Source: Arthrobacter zhaoxinii (GTDB lineage: Bacteria; Actinomycetota; Actinomycetes; Actinomycetales; Micrococcaceae). From it: DNA of 64,000 nucleotides. Positions 63,475-64,000 of the stretch are shown here, one piece after another; position 1 is the stretch's first letter, and the number at the start of each line of letters is the position of its first letter. The position numbers and the translations under genes are program-made. The DNA is taken from NCBI RefSeq assembly GCF_025244925.1, contig NZ_CP104275.1, positions 3,404,211-3,468,210 on the forward strand, read 5' to 3'. The notes under the pieces are model-generated. The model was not told the origin of the DNA, made no database searches, and was given only the letters and a program-made list of their open reading frames with translations.

Positions 63475-63822
63475 CTAAAGCTGCGAAAGTTTGGCTATAC
63501 AGGCGTTCAAAGCACTGTCGTAATCGGCACGGAGCACAGGCCACGACGCCGAGGCAGAAGCGGGCAGAGCCCGCACTACTATGTCCAAACCAGTCGGGTG
63601 GAGAGCAAGGCTCTGCGCTGCCGCTTCCCTCAGTCTTCTCTTAACGAGGTTGCGTGTCACCGCGTTCCCGACGGATTTGGCCACAATAAAGCCTATGCGG
63701 CTCGGTTGGTCACCCGTACGGACCGCATATAGCACTACGTTCCGGCGCCCGCTTCGGGCACCGGAACGTACAGTACGAGAAAAATCTGCCGATACCCTTA
63801 CCCGGTTCCGCACGGCCAACAT
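63475..63822 (-). CDS. rnpA: Ribonuclease P protein component
   Basis: Protein subunit of RNase P, which trims the 5' leader of pre-tRNAs together with the catalytic RNA. 115 residues. The family motif RIGFIVAKSVGNAVTRNLVKRRLREAAAQSL (R-N-x-x-K-R-x-x-R-E) is intact. ATG 63822 (MLAVRNRVRVSADF) is chosen over the GTG at 63831 because relatives start here and AGGTGG precedes it. Lies between yidD and rpmH. Confidence 0.96.
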   Translation of the reverse strand: MLAVRNRVRVSADFSRTVRSGARSGRRNVVLYAVRTGDQPSRIGFIVAKSVGNAVTRNLVKRRLREAAAQSLALHPTGLDIVVRALPASASASWPVLRADYDSALNACIAKLSQL

Positions 63823-63885
63823 TAGGACCACCTGGAATCCGGGCTAGAGCTGCTTAGAGGCAGCATCGACAAACTTTGAGGTTAT

Positions 63886-64000
63886 TTAGGCCGACAGTTC
63901 GGTACGGCCCTTGCCACGGCGTGCAGAAAGGATGGCACGGCCGGCACGGGTACGCATGCGAAGGCGGAAGCCGTGCTTCTTGGCACGACGGCGGTTATTC
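63886..64000 (-). CDS. rpmH: 50S ribosomal protein L34 (5' part beyond window)
   Basis: The last 37 codons are present: [37 protein letters not shown], then TAA. The start codon and the first few residues (normally MSKRTFQP) are cut off by the window end. L34 is the first gene of the rpmH-rnpA-yidD-yidC-jag cluster; dnaA is expected just outside. Strongly basic, as usual. Confidence 0.97.
   Translation of the reverse strand, partial: NNRRRAKKHGFRLRMRTRAGRAILSARRGKGRTELSA

Overview
This window looks like part of the chromosome of a high-GC actinobacterium, most likely Arthrobacter or another member of the Micrococcaceae. That is an inference from several things: pervasive GC-rich codon use with many GTG starts, a resuscitation-promoting factor, mycothiol genes (inositol-phosphate synthase and MshA), and the standard actinobacterial origin-proximal order pcnA - NUDIX - murJ - pseudokinase - trxB - trxA - cwlM - parB - parA - rsmG - jag - yidC - yidD - rnpA - rpmH. 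The right edge therefore lies just outside dnaA and oriC. No rRNA, tRNA, insertion sequence, prophage or CRISPR array was seen.

Layout. 1-3.7 kb: the end of an MFS exporter, a DUF4031/HD protein, and a beta-propeller protein overlapping a MoaD/ThiS-like protein that ends in Gly-Gly. 3.8-4.9 kb: an rpf gene with a LysM domain and a long structured leader. 5.1-14.4 kb: an L-arabinose operon (araB-araD-araA-chvE-mmsA-mmsB, all minus) with a LacI-type repressor and a matching operator. 14.5-16.5 kb: a KimA-like potassium transporter. 17.3-21.0 kb: dnaB, then the ribosomal operon rpsF-ssb-rpsR-rplI; the dnaB-rplI gap holds a dense cluster of DnaA boxes. 21.2-30.4 kb: an M18 aminopeptidase, three ABC transporter ATPases with two permeases (one ATPase duplicated in tandem), an MFS transporter and an ABC-F protein. 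30.5-36.3 kb: a small monooxygenase, a TcaA-like membrane protein, and a phytoene-desaturase-like / FemAB-like / GT87 operon. 36.4-41.1 kb: ino1, fhs, mshA and a small unknown gene. 41.8-50.8 kb: a phosphatase, pcnA, NUDIX, murJ, a membrane protein with only a kinase N-lobe, trxB-trxA (behind a SigR/SigH-type promoter) and a cwlM homologue. 50.8-54.8 kb: accessory genes (methyltransferase, DUF1116/AllG-like, ArsR-type regulator, MFS). 54.8-58.0 kb: about 3.2 kb with no convincing gene but many ParB sites and a G-rich tandem repeat. 58.0-64.0 kb: parB, parA, rsmG, jag, yidC, yidD, rnpA and the 3' part of rpmH.

How it fits together. The right third is chromosome-maintenance and envelope machinery. 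ParA and ParB act on at least nine parS-like sites spread over about 8 kb (52.8-60.6 kb); three of these lie inside coding regions and one forms the core of a perfect 34-bp palindrome just after parB. MurJ, the reduced pseudokinase and the CwlM homologue suggest a regulated peptidoglycan module. Ino1, MshA and TrxB/TrxA belong to actinobacterial thiol-redox defence. The arabinose operon is a self-contained import and catabolism unit.

Most noteworthy: the gene-free parS region with its G-quadruplex-capable repeat; the oriC-like DnaA-box cluster at dnaB, some 45 kb from the expected origin; the N-lobe-only pseudokinase; and the orphan Gly-Gly beta-grasp protein coupled to a beta-propeller gene.
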